From NCBI GenBank assembly GCA_903927955.1, contig CAIYOW010000156.1, forward strand, positions 1 through 58,344: a stretch of 58,344 bases of DNA. Direction: 5' to 3'. Positions 1 to 8,521 of this stretch are shown piece by piece. Each line of letters begins with the position of its first letter. Positions within the stretch are counted from its first letter, which is position 1. Source of the stretch: an uncultured Methylococcaceae bacterium. GTDB lineage: Bacteria; Pseudomonadota; Gammaproteobacteria; Methylococcales; Methylomonadaceae. A program made the translations under genes and the position numbers. The notes under the pieces were generated by a model. The model did not search any database. It worked only from the letters and a program-made list of their open reading frames with translations, and was not told the origin of the DNA.

Positions 1-1000
<1,000 letters not shown>

Positions 1001-1004
<4 letters not shown>

Positions 1005-1606
1005 GTTTAGAAAATAAATTAAACATCACCGATCAAGTTGCACTGGCAAAAGCCGAAGAAAAAATCAGTAAACAAAAAGCCAGGCAGCTTTTTGACTCTG
1101 GCGATATTGCCAAAGTGGAAGTTGGCACATTCGCCGGACTTGCTTTTATTCATGCTTATTTGTTTGAAGATATTTATGACTTTGCAGGTAAAATTCGCAC
1201 GGTGAATATTGCCAAAGGTAATTTCCGTTTCGCGCCGCTGATGTATCTACAGCCATCACTGGCACATATCGACACTATGCCGCAAAGCACCGTTGACGAA
1301 ATCATCGAAAAATATGTAGAGATGAACATTGCCCACCCTTTTCGCGAAGGCAACGGGCGTGCTACCCGACTCTGGCTTGATCTTATGCTGAAAACAGAAA
1401 CCCAACAGGTGGTGAATTGGAATCTAGTCGATAAGGAAGACTATCTTTCTGCCATGCAGCGCAGCGTGGTGAAAGACATTGAGATTAAAGTCTTGCTCAA
1501 ACAAGCACTCACGGATCAAATTAATGACCGTGCGCTGTTTATGAAGGGTATTGATGTGAGCTATTACTATGAAGGCTATAGCGAATTTAAAACCGAGGAG
1601 CTGTAG
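1001..1606 (+). CDS. fic: Class III Fic-domain protein (probable AMP transferase)
   Basis: 201 residues. The complete Fic motif HPFREGNGR lies at residues 112-120 (1334-1360), with the catalytic His112 and the phosphate-binding GNGR. Fic enzymes usually transfer AMP from ATP to a Ser/Thr/Tyr hydroxyl of a protein target. The C-terminus carries S187-x3-E191-G192, which fits the inhibitory-helix pattern (S/T)xxxE(G/N). Its terminal position marks class III, the self-inhibited group typified by Neisseria meningitidis Fic, so no separate antitoxin is needed. It starts inside the hsdM stop and ends 2 bp before the hsdS GTG, so it is part of the restriction operon. The target is unknown. Family and motif calls are firm; a role in controlling or backing up restriction is inference. 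Confidence 0.93.
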
Positions 1607-1608
1607 TT

Positions 1609-2106
1609 GTGAGTGATTTGAGCTTTATGGAAAAGCTGCTAGATGGGGTTGCGGTGGAGTGGAAGACGTTGGGGGAGGTTGGTCAGTTAATCCGTGGAAA
1701 TGGTTTGCAAAAAAAGGACTTTACCGAAACTGGTGTACCCGCTATTCACTACGGACAGATTTATACTTATTACAGTTTATCTACGACAGAAACTAAATCT
1801 TTCGTTTCGCCTGAGTTGGCTAAAAAATTAAGAAAAGTTGATAAAGGTGATGTTGTAATTACAAATACTAGTGAAAATATAGAGGATGTTGGGAAGGCTT
1901 TGGTTTATCTAGGTGAGCGGCAAGCTGTTACTGGAGGGCATGCAACGATTTTTAAGCCAAGCGAAATTATTCTGGGTAAATATTTTGCTTATTTCACACA
2001 AACAACCACATTTACAAATGAAAAAAGAAAATATGCAAAAGGAACTAAGGTTATTGATGTGTCAGCAACTGATATGGCCAAAATACAAATCCCCCTCCCC
2101 CCCTAA
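1609..2106 (+). CDS. hsdS: Type I specificity subunit HsdS, N-terminal half (ends at a C-tract frameshift)
   Basis: 165 residues from a GTG start 2 bp after fic. It holds the first target recognition domain (about residues 15-160), beginning with the VEWKTLGEV-type segment that opens HsdS TRDs. The frame stops at TAA 2104-2106 directly after a run of seven C (2097-2103). Adding one C would continue the frame without interruption through 2107-2180 into the second half and give a 412-residue HsdS, close to the EcoR124I size. As it stands the product is a half-HsdS with one TRD. Such halves can work as dimers in some type I systems and would then recognise a palindromic, different target. The TRD is more AT-rich than hsdM and hsdR. 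The alternative is a sequencing error in the homopolymer. Confidence 0.9.
   Translation: MSDLSFMEKLLDGVAVEWKTLGEVGQLIRGNGLQKKDFTETGVPAIHYGQIYTYYSLSTTETKSFVSPELAKKLRKVDKGDVVITNTSENIEDVGKALVYLGERQAVTGGHATIFKPSEIILGKYFAYFTQTTTFTNEKRKYAKGTKVIDVSATDMAKIQIPLPP
2091..2103 (+). repeat. Interrupted poly-C tract (C5-T-C7) at the hsdS frameshift
   Basis: Five C, one T and seven C code for PLPP at the end of the first HsdS half. The C7 run (2097-2103) sits exactly where the reading frame is lost, immediately before the stop at 2104. Homopolymer tracts of this length slip during replication. One added C fuses the two halves. Tract and frame effect are read directly; phase variation is inferred. Confidence 0.85.
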
Positions 2107-2116
2107 ATATCCAAAC

Positions 2117-2148
<32 letters not shown>

Positions 2149-2150
2149 CG

Positions 2151-2174
2151 CTGACCGCCGAGCTGACCGCCGAG
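2151..2174 (+). repeat. Two tandem 12-bp TAEL-type repeats in the HsdS central spacer
   Basis: Two identical copies of CTGACCGCCGAG encode LTAELTAE in the frame of the fused HsdS. In EcoR124I the corresponding spacer has two TAEL copies and in EcoR124II three, which changes the spacing between the two half-sites by one base. Two copies here would match the shorter EcoR124I-like spacing. The repeat lies in the 75-bp stretch between the two present ORFs, which is good evidence that they were recently one gene. Confidence 0.85.
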
Positions 2175-2180
2175 CTTAGC

Positions 2181-2846
2181 ATGCGGAAAAAACAATACAA
2201 CTACTATCGCGACCAATTGTTAAGCTTTGAAGAAGGCGAAGTTGAATGGAAGGCATTAGGGGAATTGTGCGATTATGTGGATTATAGGGGTAAAACGCCG
2301 AAAAAAACTACAGATGGCGTATTCTTGGTCACAGCGAAAAACATTAGAATGGGTTATATCGATTATAAAACATCACAAGAATTTATTTCGTTAGATGACT
2401 ATGATTTAGTTATGCGTCGTGGTTTACCAAAAATAGGTGACGTACTGATAACTACAGAAGCTCCATGTGGTTTTGTTGCTCAAGTAGACCGTGAAGATAT
2501 TGCTCTGGCACAAAGAGTTATAAAATATAGAAGTAAAAGCAAATTTTTTCTTAACTCGTTTTTAAAACATTATTTGAAAGGGTGTCAGTTTCAGGATAAA
2601 TTGCAAAATGCAGCGACCGGCTCAACAGTTAAAGGCATAAAAGGTAGTAAACTACACAAATTAACTATCCCCATCCCACCCCACGCCGAACAAGCCCGCA
2701 TAGTTGCCATCCTGGACAAATTCGATACCCTCACTCACTCCATCACCGAAGGCTTGCCGAGAGAAATTGCCTTGCGCCAGCAGCAATACGCGTATTACCG
2801 CGATTTACTATTCAGCTTTCCTAAGCCAGCACCCGCAGCCCCTTGA
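2181..2846 (+). CDS. hsdS: HsdS C-terminal half (second target recognition domain)
   Basis: 221 residues from the first ATG in this frame. The same frame is open back to 2103 and encodes the end of the central conserved region with the TAEL repeats, so ATG 2181 need not be a real start; no good ribosome site precedes it. It opens with the RKKQYNYYRDQLL segment that closes the central conserved region of type IC HsdS. The second TRD follows (about residues 20-160), then the distal conserved region, which repeats the pattern IPIPPHAEQARIVAILD and a terminal QQYAYYRD. It is probably expressed only when the upstream C-tract is in the 8-C state, or by slippage. The alarmone-synthetase gene starts 16 bp downstream. 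Confidence 0.85.
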   Translation: MRKKQYNYYRDQLLSFEEGEVEWKALGELCDYVDYRGKTPKKTTDGVFLVTAKNIRMGYIDYKTSQEFISLDDYDLVMRRGLPKIGDVLITTEAPCGFVAQVDREDIALAQRVIKYRSKSKFFLNSFLKHYLKGCQFQDKLQNAATGSTVKGIKGSKLHKLTIPIPPHAEQARIVAILDKFDTLTHSITEGLPREIALRQQQYAYYRDLLFSFPKPAPAAP

Positions 2847-2862
2847 ACCAGCGGCAAAAAAC

Positions 2863-3423
2863 ATGGATAAAATCAGCCAAATAAAACAGCTCGTCAGCGA
2901 AATCAATCGCTTGCACCTGGAGTTCTCAAATGATTATTTTGAGACTGGGAAAATCGACAAAATCAACCTATCCAGAACCATCAAGCATGTGCCTGCGCCC
3001 CATATCTACAGGTATCGCCTGACCTTGCACGAAAGCGTTAATGATTACCTGATGACGGCGACTATCGATATCAAATATTTTTACCGGGTCAAAACCCGTG
3101 AAAGTATTGATGACAAGATTGGGCGTTTCGCAATCCGTGAAGACCACTATCCGGTCAACAACTGGCTCAATGATATTTTTGGTGTCCGCATTATTCTGGG
3201 TGCTGATGAAATAAAATCCGTTATGGATTTGCTCGATGACTGGCAAGAAGAATTGGAGCTGAAAAACTGGTATTTAAGCGATAAAGAAGGTTATCGCGGC
3301 TTGCATATTTACTTCAAAAACAAGAATAACTTCTACTTCCCGTGGGAACTGCAAATCTGGGATGCAGAAGACCTGCAAAGCAACATTAAAAATCACGAAA
3401 AATTCAAGCGAAACTTTATATAG
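2863..3423 (+). CDS. RelA/SpoT synthetase-domain protein (small alarmone synthetase-like)
   Basis: 186 residues, a stand-alone nucleotidyl/pyrophosphate transferase domain without the HD hydrolase, TGS or ACT parts of long Rel proteins. The (p)ppGpp synthetase signatures are present in order: RxKxxxSIxxK (R75, K77, S81, K85), DIFGVRI, the GYRGLH loop (residues 143-148) and ELQIW (E162). The domain moves pyrophosphate from ATP to a nucleotide. Some relatives (toxSAS, CapRel) instead act as toxins, for example by pyrophosphorylating tRNA or making ppApp. It lies 16 bp after hsdS inside the restriction operon, and no dedicated small antitoxin follows directly. Start 2863 was chosen because it follows the hsdS stop; longer readings overlap hsdS. 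The toxin or defence role is inference. Confidence 0.85.
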   Translation: MDKISQIKQLVSEINRLHLEFSNDYFETGKIDKINLSRTIKHVPAPHIYRYRLTLHESVNDYLMTATIDIKYFYRVKTRESIDDKIGRFAIREDHYPVNNWLNDIFGVRIILGADEIKSVMDLLDDWQEELELKNWYLSDKEGYRGLHIYFKNKNNFYFPWELQIWDAEDLQSNIKNHEKFKRNFI

Positions 3424-3477
3424 CCACCCGACTTTCTACAGATTTGAGAATACCAATTTACTCATCTCAGCATCAGT

Positions 3478-3498
3478 GGTACATTATCCGGTACATTA
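3478..3498 (+). promoter_or_regulatory. Direct repeat upstream of the toxin-antitoxin pair, probable operator
   Basis: GGTACATTA occurs at 3478-3486 and 3490-3498, a 12-bp period that places both copies on nearly the same helix face. The antitoxin starts at 3514, preceded by a GAGG-type ribosome site. YefM/Phd antitoxins usually repress their own promoter through such short repeats. The repeat is seen directly; the operator role is inferred. Confidence 0.5.
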
Positions 3499-3513
3499 AA
3501 TGAGGACAAAACT

Positions 3514-3774
3514 ATGATCACCATTACCGCCACTGAAGCAAGAAAAACCTTCTTTGAGTTGATTAAACAGGCCAGCCAGTGCCACGAAATTATCGGGATT
3601 CAGCATAAGTCCGGCAATGCCGTTATGATGTCGGCCGATGACTACGAAAGCTTACAGGAAACGCTACATCTTCTGTATCAGACTGATTTTAAGCAGAAGT
3701 TTGATGAATCCGTTCAGCAAGCGGATGCGGGTGATGTCGCAAGTTTTGAGGAGGTGTTCGGAGAGCCTTTGTGA
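3514..3774 (+). CDS. Type II antitoxin, Phd/YefM family
   Basis: 86 residues. The N-terminal part matches the YefM/Phd DNA-binding fold: a TATEARKTF-type start, a hydrophobic helix, then GNAVMMSADDYESLQETL, which is the hallmark VlmsxxdyxxLxeTl pattern. The C-terminal third (about 60-86) is acidic and would wrap the toxin. It is expected to neutralise the downstream toxin and to repress their common promoter at the repeats 16-36 bp upstream. Its stop overlaps the toxin GTG start by 4 bp, the usual arrangement for coupled antitoxin-toxin synthesis. Confidence 0.92.
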   Translation: MITITATEARKTFFELIKQASQCHEIIGIQHKSGNAVMMSADDYESLQETLHLLYQTDFKQKFDESVQQADAGDVASFEEVFGEPL

Positions 3775-4034
3775 GTTGTGAACGCTATCAGATTGCGTTC
3801 ACGCGGCAAGCGCAAAAGGACATTGCCAAGCTGACACCCAAGCTAAAAACCAAACTAAAAGATATTTTGCGCAATAAGATTGCTATTGTCCCACAGGCTG
3901 GCAAACCACTCGTTGGTGATTTGACTGGCTACTACTCAGTGCGTTTAAGCTTTCAAGACCGTATTGTCTATCGTATTGAACAGGAACGCTGTGTGGTATT
4001 AATTGTTAGGGCAAAATCACACTATGGCGAGTGA
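3771..4034 (+). CDS. Type II toxin, RelE/ParE superfamily (YoeB-like end)
   Basis: 87 residues from GTG 3771. It has the RelE/ParE fold pattern: an amphipathic helical start with many lysines, the GKPLVGDLTGYYSVRL segment, RIVYRI in the central sheet and a terminal AKSHYGE resembling the HY end of YoeB/Txe mRNA interferases. RelE-type members cut mRNA in the ribosome, while ParE-type members poison gyrase; sequence alone does not settle which applies. It is coupled to the antitoxin and followed 82 bp later by hsdR. This module may stabilise the restriction locus against loss. Confidence 0.88.
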   Translation: MSCERYQIAFTRQAQKDIAKLTPKLKTKLKDILRNKIAIVPQAGKPLVGDLTGYYSVRLSFQDRIVYRIEQERCVVLIVRAKSHYGE

Positions 4035-4116
4035 GTTTAGTTTGAAACTTATCGAGCCGATGAAAAACTCTCGCCACTGGTGAGAGAATTGCCTCCCAAC
4101 ATTAGCAATCAAACCA

Positions 4117-7100
4117 ATGAAAGCATATAAAACCATTGCCGAATCAAATAACTTCATCGTTCTGGATAAATACACCAAGCATTTGCAAGTCAATGAAACC
4201 TACCAAAGTGAATATGATTTGGAGCGTGAGTTTATCACCGACTTGGAAAACCAAGGTTATCACTATCGGCGCGATGTAAATAGCCACGAAACCATGCTGG
4301 CTAATGTGCGTGTACAGTTACAAGCGCTAAATAATGTGCAGTTTTTAGAGGGCGAATGGCGGCGTTTTGTTGAGGGCTATTTAGATAAGCCCAGCGATAG
4401 CATCGTCGATAAAACCCGCAAGATTCATGATGACTATATCCATGATTTTGTGTTTGATGATGGGCATATCCAAAATATTGTCCTATTGGATAAGCAGCAT
4501 ATTGCCCGCAATAAAGTGCAGGTGATTAGGCAGTTTGAACAAAGAGGCACACAGGCCAACCGTTACGATGTGACCGTGTTGGTGAATGGTTTGCCCTTGG
4601 TGCAAGTCGAGCTGAAAAAGCGCGGCGTGGCGATTCGCGAAGCTTTTAATCAGGTGCACCGTTACAGCAAAGAGAGCTTTAACAGCGAAAACTCGCTGTA
4701 TAAGTATTTGCAGCTGTTTGTGATCTCCAACGGCACCGATAGCCGTTATTTTGCCAACACCACCCAGCGCAACAAAAACAGTTTTGATTTCACCATGAAC
4801 TGGGCGAAATCCGATAATGGTCTGATTAAAGACCTGAAAGACTTTACCGATACCTTCTTCCAGAAAAGCACCCTGCTCAATGTGCTGCTGCATTATTCGG
4901 TGTTTGATGTGAGTGATACGTTGCTGGTGATGCGCCCCTATCAAATTGCCGCTACCGAGCGGATTCTGTGGAAAATCAATAGTGCTTATACAGCCAAAAA
5001 CTGGAGTAATACCGAAAGCGGCGGTTATATCTGGCACACCACGGGGTCTGGCAAAACGTTAACCAGTTTTAAAGCGGCGCGTTTGGCGACGGAACTGGAC
5101 TTTATCGATAAGGTGTTTTTCGTGGTGGATAGGAAAGACCTCGATTACCAGACCATGAAGGAATACCAGCGCTTTTCGCCGGATAGCGTCAATGGCTCGG
5201 ACAGCACCGCCGGGCTGAAACGCAACCTAGATAAGGACGACAACAAAATCATTGTCACCACTATCCAGAAGCTTAATAACCTGATGAGAAGTGAAAACGA
5301 CTTGTCTATCTACAGCAAGCAAGTGGTGTTTATTTTTGACGAGTGCCACCGCAGCCAGTTTGGCGAAGCGCAGAAAAATCTGAACAAGAAGTTTAAAAAA
5401 TTTTATCAATTTGGCTTTACCGGTACGCCGATCTTCCCGCAAAACGCCTTGGGTGCCGACACCACGGCCAGCGTGTTTGGCCGCGAGCTGCATTCTTATG
5501 TCATCACTGACGCTATCCGCGATGAAAAGGTGTTGAAGTTCAAGGTGGACTACAACGATGTACGCCCACAATTCAAAGCCATCGAAAGCGAGATGGATGA
5601 GAAAAAACTCAGCGCCGCAGAAAACAAGCAAGCCTTGTTGCACCCCGAGCGTATTCGGGAAATTGCACAGTACATCTTGAATAACTTCCGGCAAAAAACC
5701 CATCGGCTGCACCCTGGCGCAAAAGGCTTTAATGCCCTATTTGCCGTGAGTAGTGTGGATGCCGCCAAACTCTATTACGAGTCGTTCAAGGATTTGCAAA
5801 AAAGCATCGACAAGCCTCTGAAAGTGGCGACCATCTTCTCTTTTGCGGCCAATGAAGAACAGGATGCCATAGGCGAGATTCTGGATGAAAGCTTTGATGT
5901 TTCAGCCATGAACAGCAGTGCCAAAGAGTTTTTAAGCGCGGCCATTGCCGACTATAACGCGCTGTTTAAAAGCAATTTTGGTGTGGATGGTAATGGATTT
6001 CAAAACTATTACCGCGACCTTGCCAGGCAGGTAAAAGCTAAGGAAATTGACTTACTGATTGTGGTGGGCATGTTCCTGACCGGCTTTGATGCCCCCACGC
6101 TGAATACCTTGTTTGTTGATAAAAACTTGCGCTACCACGGTTTGATACAGGCCTATTCGCGCACCAACCGTATTTATGACGCCACCAAAACCTTTGGCAA
6201 TATCGTCACCTTCCGCGATTTGGAGCAGGCGACCATCGACGCCATCACCTTGTTTGGCAACAACAACACCAAGAACGTGGTGCTGGAGAAGAGCTACAAG
6301 GAATACATGGAAGGCTTTACCGATGTGGTTACCGGCGAAGCGCGGCGCGGCTTTGTGGAAGTTGTGAAGGAGTTGGAACAGCGCTTTCCTGACCCTGCGG
6401 CCATTGAAAAAGAGTCCGACAAAAAGGCCTTTGCGAAACTGTTTGGCGAATATTTGCGTGTTGAGAACGTACTGCAAAACTACGATGAATTTGTCAGCCT
6501 GAAAGCCCTGCAAAGTGTTGATATTAGCAACCCGGAAGCGGTTGAGGCATTTAAGGCCAAGCATTATTTAAACGATGATGACTTGGCAGCGCTGCAAGCC
6601 ATCAAAATACCCGCCGAGCGGAAAATTCAGGATTATCGATCCACTTATAACGATATACGCGACTGGCTAAGCCGTGAAAAATCTGCCGCTGAAAAAGAAA
6701 AATCCACCATTGATTGGGATGACGTGGTCTTTGAAGTGGATCTGCTAAAGTCACAAGAGATCAATCTAGACTACATTCTGGAACTGATTTTTGAAAATAA
6801 TAAGAAAGTTAAAGATAAAGCGGCACTGGTTGAAGATGTGCGTCGAGTGATTCGTTCCAGCCTGGGCAACCGCGCCAAAGAGCGCTTGCTGGTTGATTTT
6901 ATAAACCAAACCGAATTAGACCAGATTGGCGATAAAGCCAGTGTTATTGAAGCGTTTTTCACCTTTGCGCAAGCGGAACAGCGGCGTGAGGCGCAAGAGC
7001 TTATTAGTGCCGAGAGCCTGGATGCCGAGGCCGCGCGGCGTTATATCACCACCTCCCTCAAACGGGAGTTTGCCAGCGATAATGGCACTGGGCTCAATAG

Positions 7101-7215
7101 CATTCTGCCTAAAATGAGTCCGTTAAACCCACAGTACCTGACAAAAAAGCAGAGTGTCTTCCAAAAAATAGCCGCTTTTGTGGAGAAGTTTAAAGGTATC
7201 GGCGGACAAGTTTGA
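4117..7215 (+). CDS. hsdR: Type I restriction endonuclease/translocase subunit HsdR (EcoR124I family)
   Basis: 1032 residues, nearly the EcoR124I length. HsdR cleaves DNA after ATP-driven translocation toward the HsdM/HsdS complex. The nuclease site is D151, E165 and K167 (PD-ExK fold), the helicase Walker A has TGSGKT with K313, and the DEAD-type motif DECH begins at D408. These numbers coincide with the EcoR124I catalytic residues, so the gene belongs to the IC subfamily and looks fully active. Helicase motif [10 protein letters not shown] and YSRTNR follow in the second RecA domain, and a helical region after about residue 730 binds the methylase. It is separated from hsdM/hsdS by the SAS and toxin-antitoxin genes. 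Confidence 0.97.
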   Translation: MKAYKTIAESNNFIVLDKYTKHLQVNETYQSEYDLEREFITDLENQGYHYRRDVNSHETMLANVRVQLQALNNVQFLEGEWRRFVEGYLDKPSDSIVDKTRKIHDDYIHDFVFDDGHIQNIVLLDKQHIARNKVQVIRQFEQRGTQANRYDVTVLVNGLPLVQVELKKRGVAIREAFNQVHRYSKESFNSENSLYKYLQLFVISNGTDSRYFANTTQRNKNSFDFTMNWAKSDNGLIKDLKDFTDTFFQKSTLLNVLLHYSVFDVSDTLLVMRPYQIAATERILWKINSAYTAKNWSNTESGGYIWHTTGSGKTLTSFKAARLATELDFIDKVFFVVDRKDLDYQTMKEYQRFSPDSVNGSDSTAGLKRNLDKDDNKIIVTTIQKLNNLMRSENDLSIYSKQVVFIFDECHRSQFGEAQKNLNKKFKKFYQFGFTGTPIFPQNALGADTTASVFGRELHSYVITDAIRDEKVLKFKVDYNDVRPQFKAIESEMDEKKLSAAENKQALLHPERIREIAQYILNNFRQKTHRLHPGAKGFNALFAVSSVDAAKLYYESFKDLQKSIDKPLKVATIFSFAANEEQDAIGEILDESFDVSAMNSSAKEFLSAAIADYNALFKSNFGVDGNGFQNYYRDLARQVKAKEIDLLIVVGMFLTGFDAPTLNTLFVDKNLRYHGLIQAYSRTNRIYDATKTFGNIVTFRDLEQATIDAITLFGNNNTKNVVLEKSYKEYMEGFTDVVTGEARRGFVEVVKELEQRFPDPAAIEKESDKKAFAKLFGEYLRVENVLQNYDEFVSLKALQSVDISNPEAVEAFKAKHYLNDDDLAALQAIKIPAERKIQDYRSTYNDIRDWLSREKSAAEKEKSTIDWDDVVFEVDLLKSQEINLDYILELIFENNKKVKDKAALVEDVRRVIRSSLGNRAKERLLVDFINQTELDQIGDKASVIEAFFTFAQAEQRREAQELISAESLDAEAARRYITTSLKREFASDNGTGLNSILPKMSPLNPQYLTKKQSVFQKIAAFVEKFKGIGGQV

Positions 7216-7330
7216 TCCTGGCTTTATCAAGGTATGTTGGTGCGGCGAAGCAGGAAGATATGCAGGCTTATTGCAAGGCTCGGCAGCTTCTACCCGATAT
7301 GCCTATTAGTTGTCTTTTTGGGCATGCTAA

Positions 7331-7406
7331 TGGTGCCGGAGATAGGAATCGAACCTACGGCCTTCGCGTTACGAGTGCGCTGCTCTACCGACTGAGCTAC
7401 ACCGGC
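7331..7406 (-). tRNA. tRNA-Thr (anticodon CGT)
   Basis: A 76-nt cloverleaf with encoded CCA (7333-7331). It has acceptor pairs GCCGGTG/CTCCGGC, a D-stem GCTC/GAGC, anticodon CGT at 7373-7371 and a T-arm with TTCGATT. The body closely resembles gammaproteobacterial tRNA-Thr(CGU) of the thrW type. The anticodon stem has an A31-C39 mismatch (7376, 7368) in addition to the G27-A43 mismatch usual in this tRNA. Its 3' end faces the restriction island, consistent with use as an integration site. A TATTAT box upstream on this strand (7492-7487) with TTTCCG 17 bp further up could be its promoter. Confidence 0.95.
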
Positions 7407-7526
7407 AAGTAAGGTAATCTGAATTTTTTTAAGGTCATTGGCCTGGCAGGCAAGGGCGAGCCGCAAAACGTACCCAATGCAGGCTATAATACCGCACCTT
7501 AAAGCCCACGGAAACTGGTTGCCATT

Positions 7527-8477
7527 ATGACTCATTCATTTTTAAACATCTCTACATTTCAAAGCCGTTTGCAACAAGGCATGGCGCAGGTCAAGGCTTC
7601 GCCGCGTTACCAAGCGCTAATGGCTTTGCCTTTATTACAGCGCGGCTTGGTGTTGGCGGGGCTATTTTTGGCATCGCAGGCACTGGTTTTTGGGCTGTTG
7701 TACCTTATTTTTGGGCCACGGGTTGTGGTCGGTTTTCTGGCCAGCATTCTGGCGGGCTTGGCAACCGGTGTCGGGGCTTTACCGGCCCTGTTTTTTAAGG
7801 ATATTTCGCGTAATTTATTTAACGCTTTATTGGGTGCGGCGGCCGGTGTGATGCTGGCTGCCACGGCATTTTCGTTGCTGGTGCCGGGTATGGTGTATGG
7901 CAATACCGTGTGGCCGGGGCATGGCATTTATATTGTTGCGGCGGGGATGTTGGCAGGGGCGTTATTCTTGCATTTTGCCGACCGGATGTTGCCACATGTG
8001 CATTTTGATGCGGTGGCGGATCAGCAGCTTAGCTCTCTGAATAAAATAGGCTTGTTTATCCTTGCCATCACCATCCACAATTTTCCTGAAGGTATGTCGG
8101 TGGGGGTTAGTTTTGGTTCTGGGGATATGGGTAGTGGTTTGGTGTTGGCGATTGCCATTGCTTTGCAAAATATCCCCGAGGGCTTGGCGGTGGCTTTGCC
8201 GTTGGTGGGTTTGGGCGTAAACAGATGGCGGGCGGTGGGCATTGCCACCCTGACTGGATTGGTTGAGCCGGTGGGCGGTTTGGTGGGCATTACTATGGTG
8301 ACGGTTTTCCAGCCGGTGTTGCCGCTGGCTATGGGCTTTGCCGCCGGGGCGATGCTGTTTGTCATCAGTGAGGAGATTATCCCTGAGACCCACGCCAATG
8401 GGCGTTCGCGTTACGCCACTTTTGCGTTGATGGCGGGATTTGTGCTTATGATGGTGTTGGATAATATGTTGGGGTGA
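7527..8477 (+). CDS. ZIP-family divalent metal transporter (ZupT/GufA type)
   Basis: 316 residues with about eight membrane segments; the first lies at about 38-62 after a 35-residue cytoplasmic start. The two metal-site motifs typical of ZIP proteins are present: HNFPEG (residues 184-189) in TM4 and QNIPEG (214-219) in TM5, plus a glutamate-rich EEIIPETH segment in a later helix. The family imports Zn2+ and sometimes Fe2+ or Mn2+ down a gradient in the inner membrane. The gene stands alone between the tRNA and a convergent ABC operon. A TATAAT box at 7485-7490 could serve as its -10, but no good -35 is seen. Metal specificity cannot be told. Confidence 0.9.
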   Translation: MTHSFLNISTFQSRLQQGMAQVKASPRYQALMALPLLQRGLVLAGLFLASQALVFGLLYLIFGPRVVVGFLASILAGLATGVGALPALFFKDISRNLFNALLGAAAGVMLAATAFSLLVPGMVYGNTVWPGHGIYIVAAGMLAGALFLHFADRMLPHVHFDAVADQQLSSLNKIGLFILAITIHNFPEGMSVGVSFGSGDMGSGLVLAIAIALQNIPEGLAVALPLVGLGVNRWRAVGIATLTGLVEPVGGLVGITMVTVFQPVLPLAMGFAAGAMLFVISEEIIPETHANGRSRYATFALMAGFVLMMVLDNMLG

Positions 8478-8493
8478 TTTTGGCTGGCGTGGG

Positions 8494-8516
8494 CTTTGAC
8501 TACGCTCAGCCAACGG
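8494..8516. repeat. Copy 1 of a dispersed short repeat
   Basis: CTTTGACTACGCTCAG-CC-AACGG lies in the 44-bp gap between two convergent genes. An inverted copy differing only at the two central bases lies at 45040-45062. The pattern resembles short intergenic repeats scattered in many proteobacterial genomes. Confidence 0.5.
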
Positions 8517-8521
8517 CACGG

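Noticed and set aside
7216-7330. Terminator after hsdR or the tRNA gene
   Set aside because: Only a weak ATGCC/GGCAT pairing with a long loop and no proper T-run.
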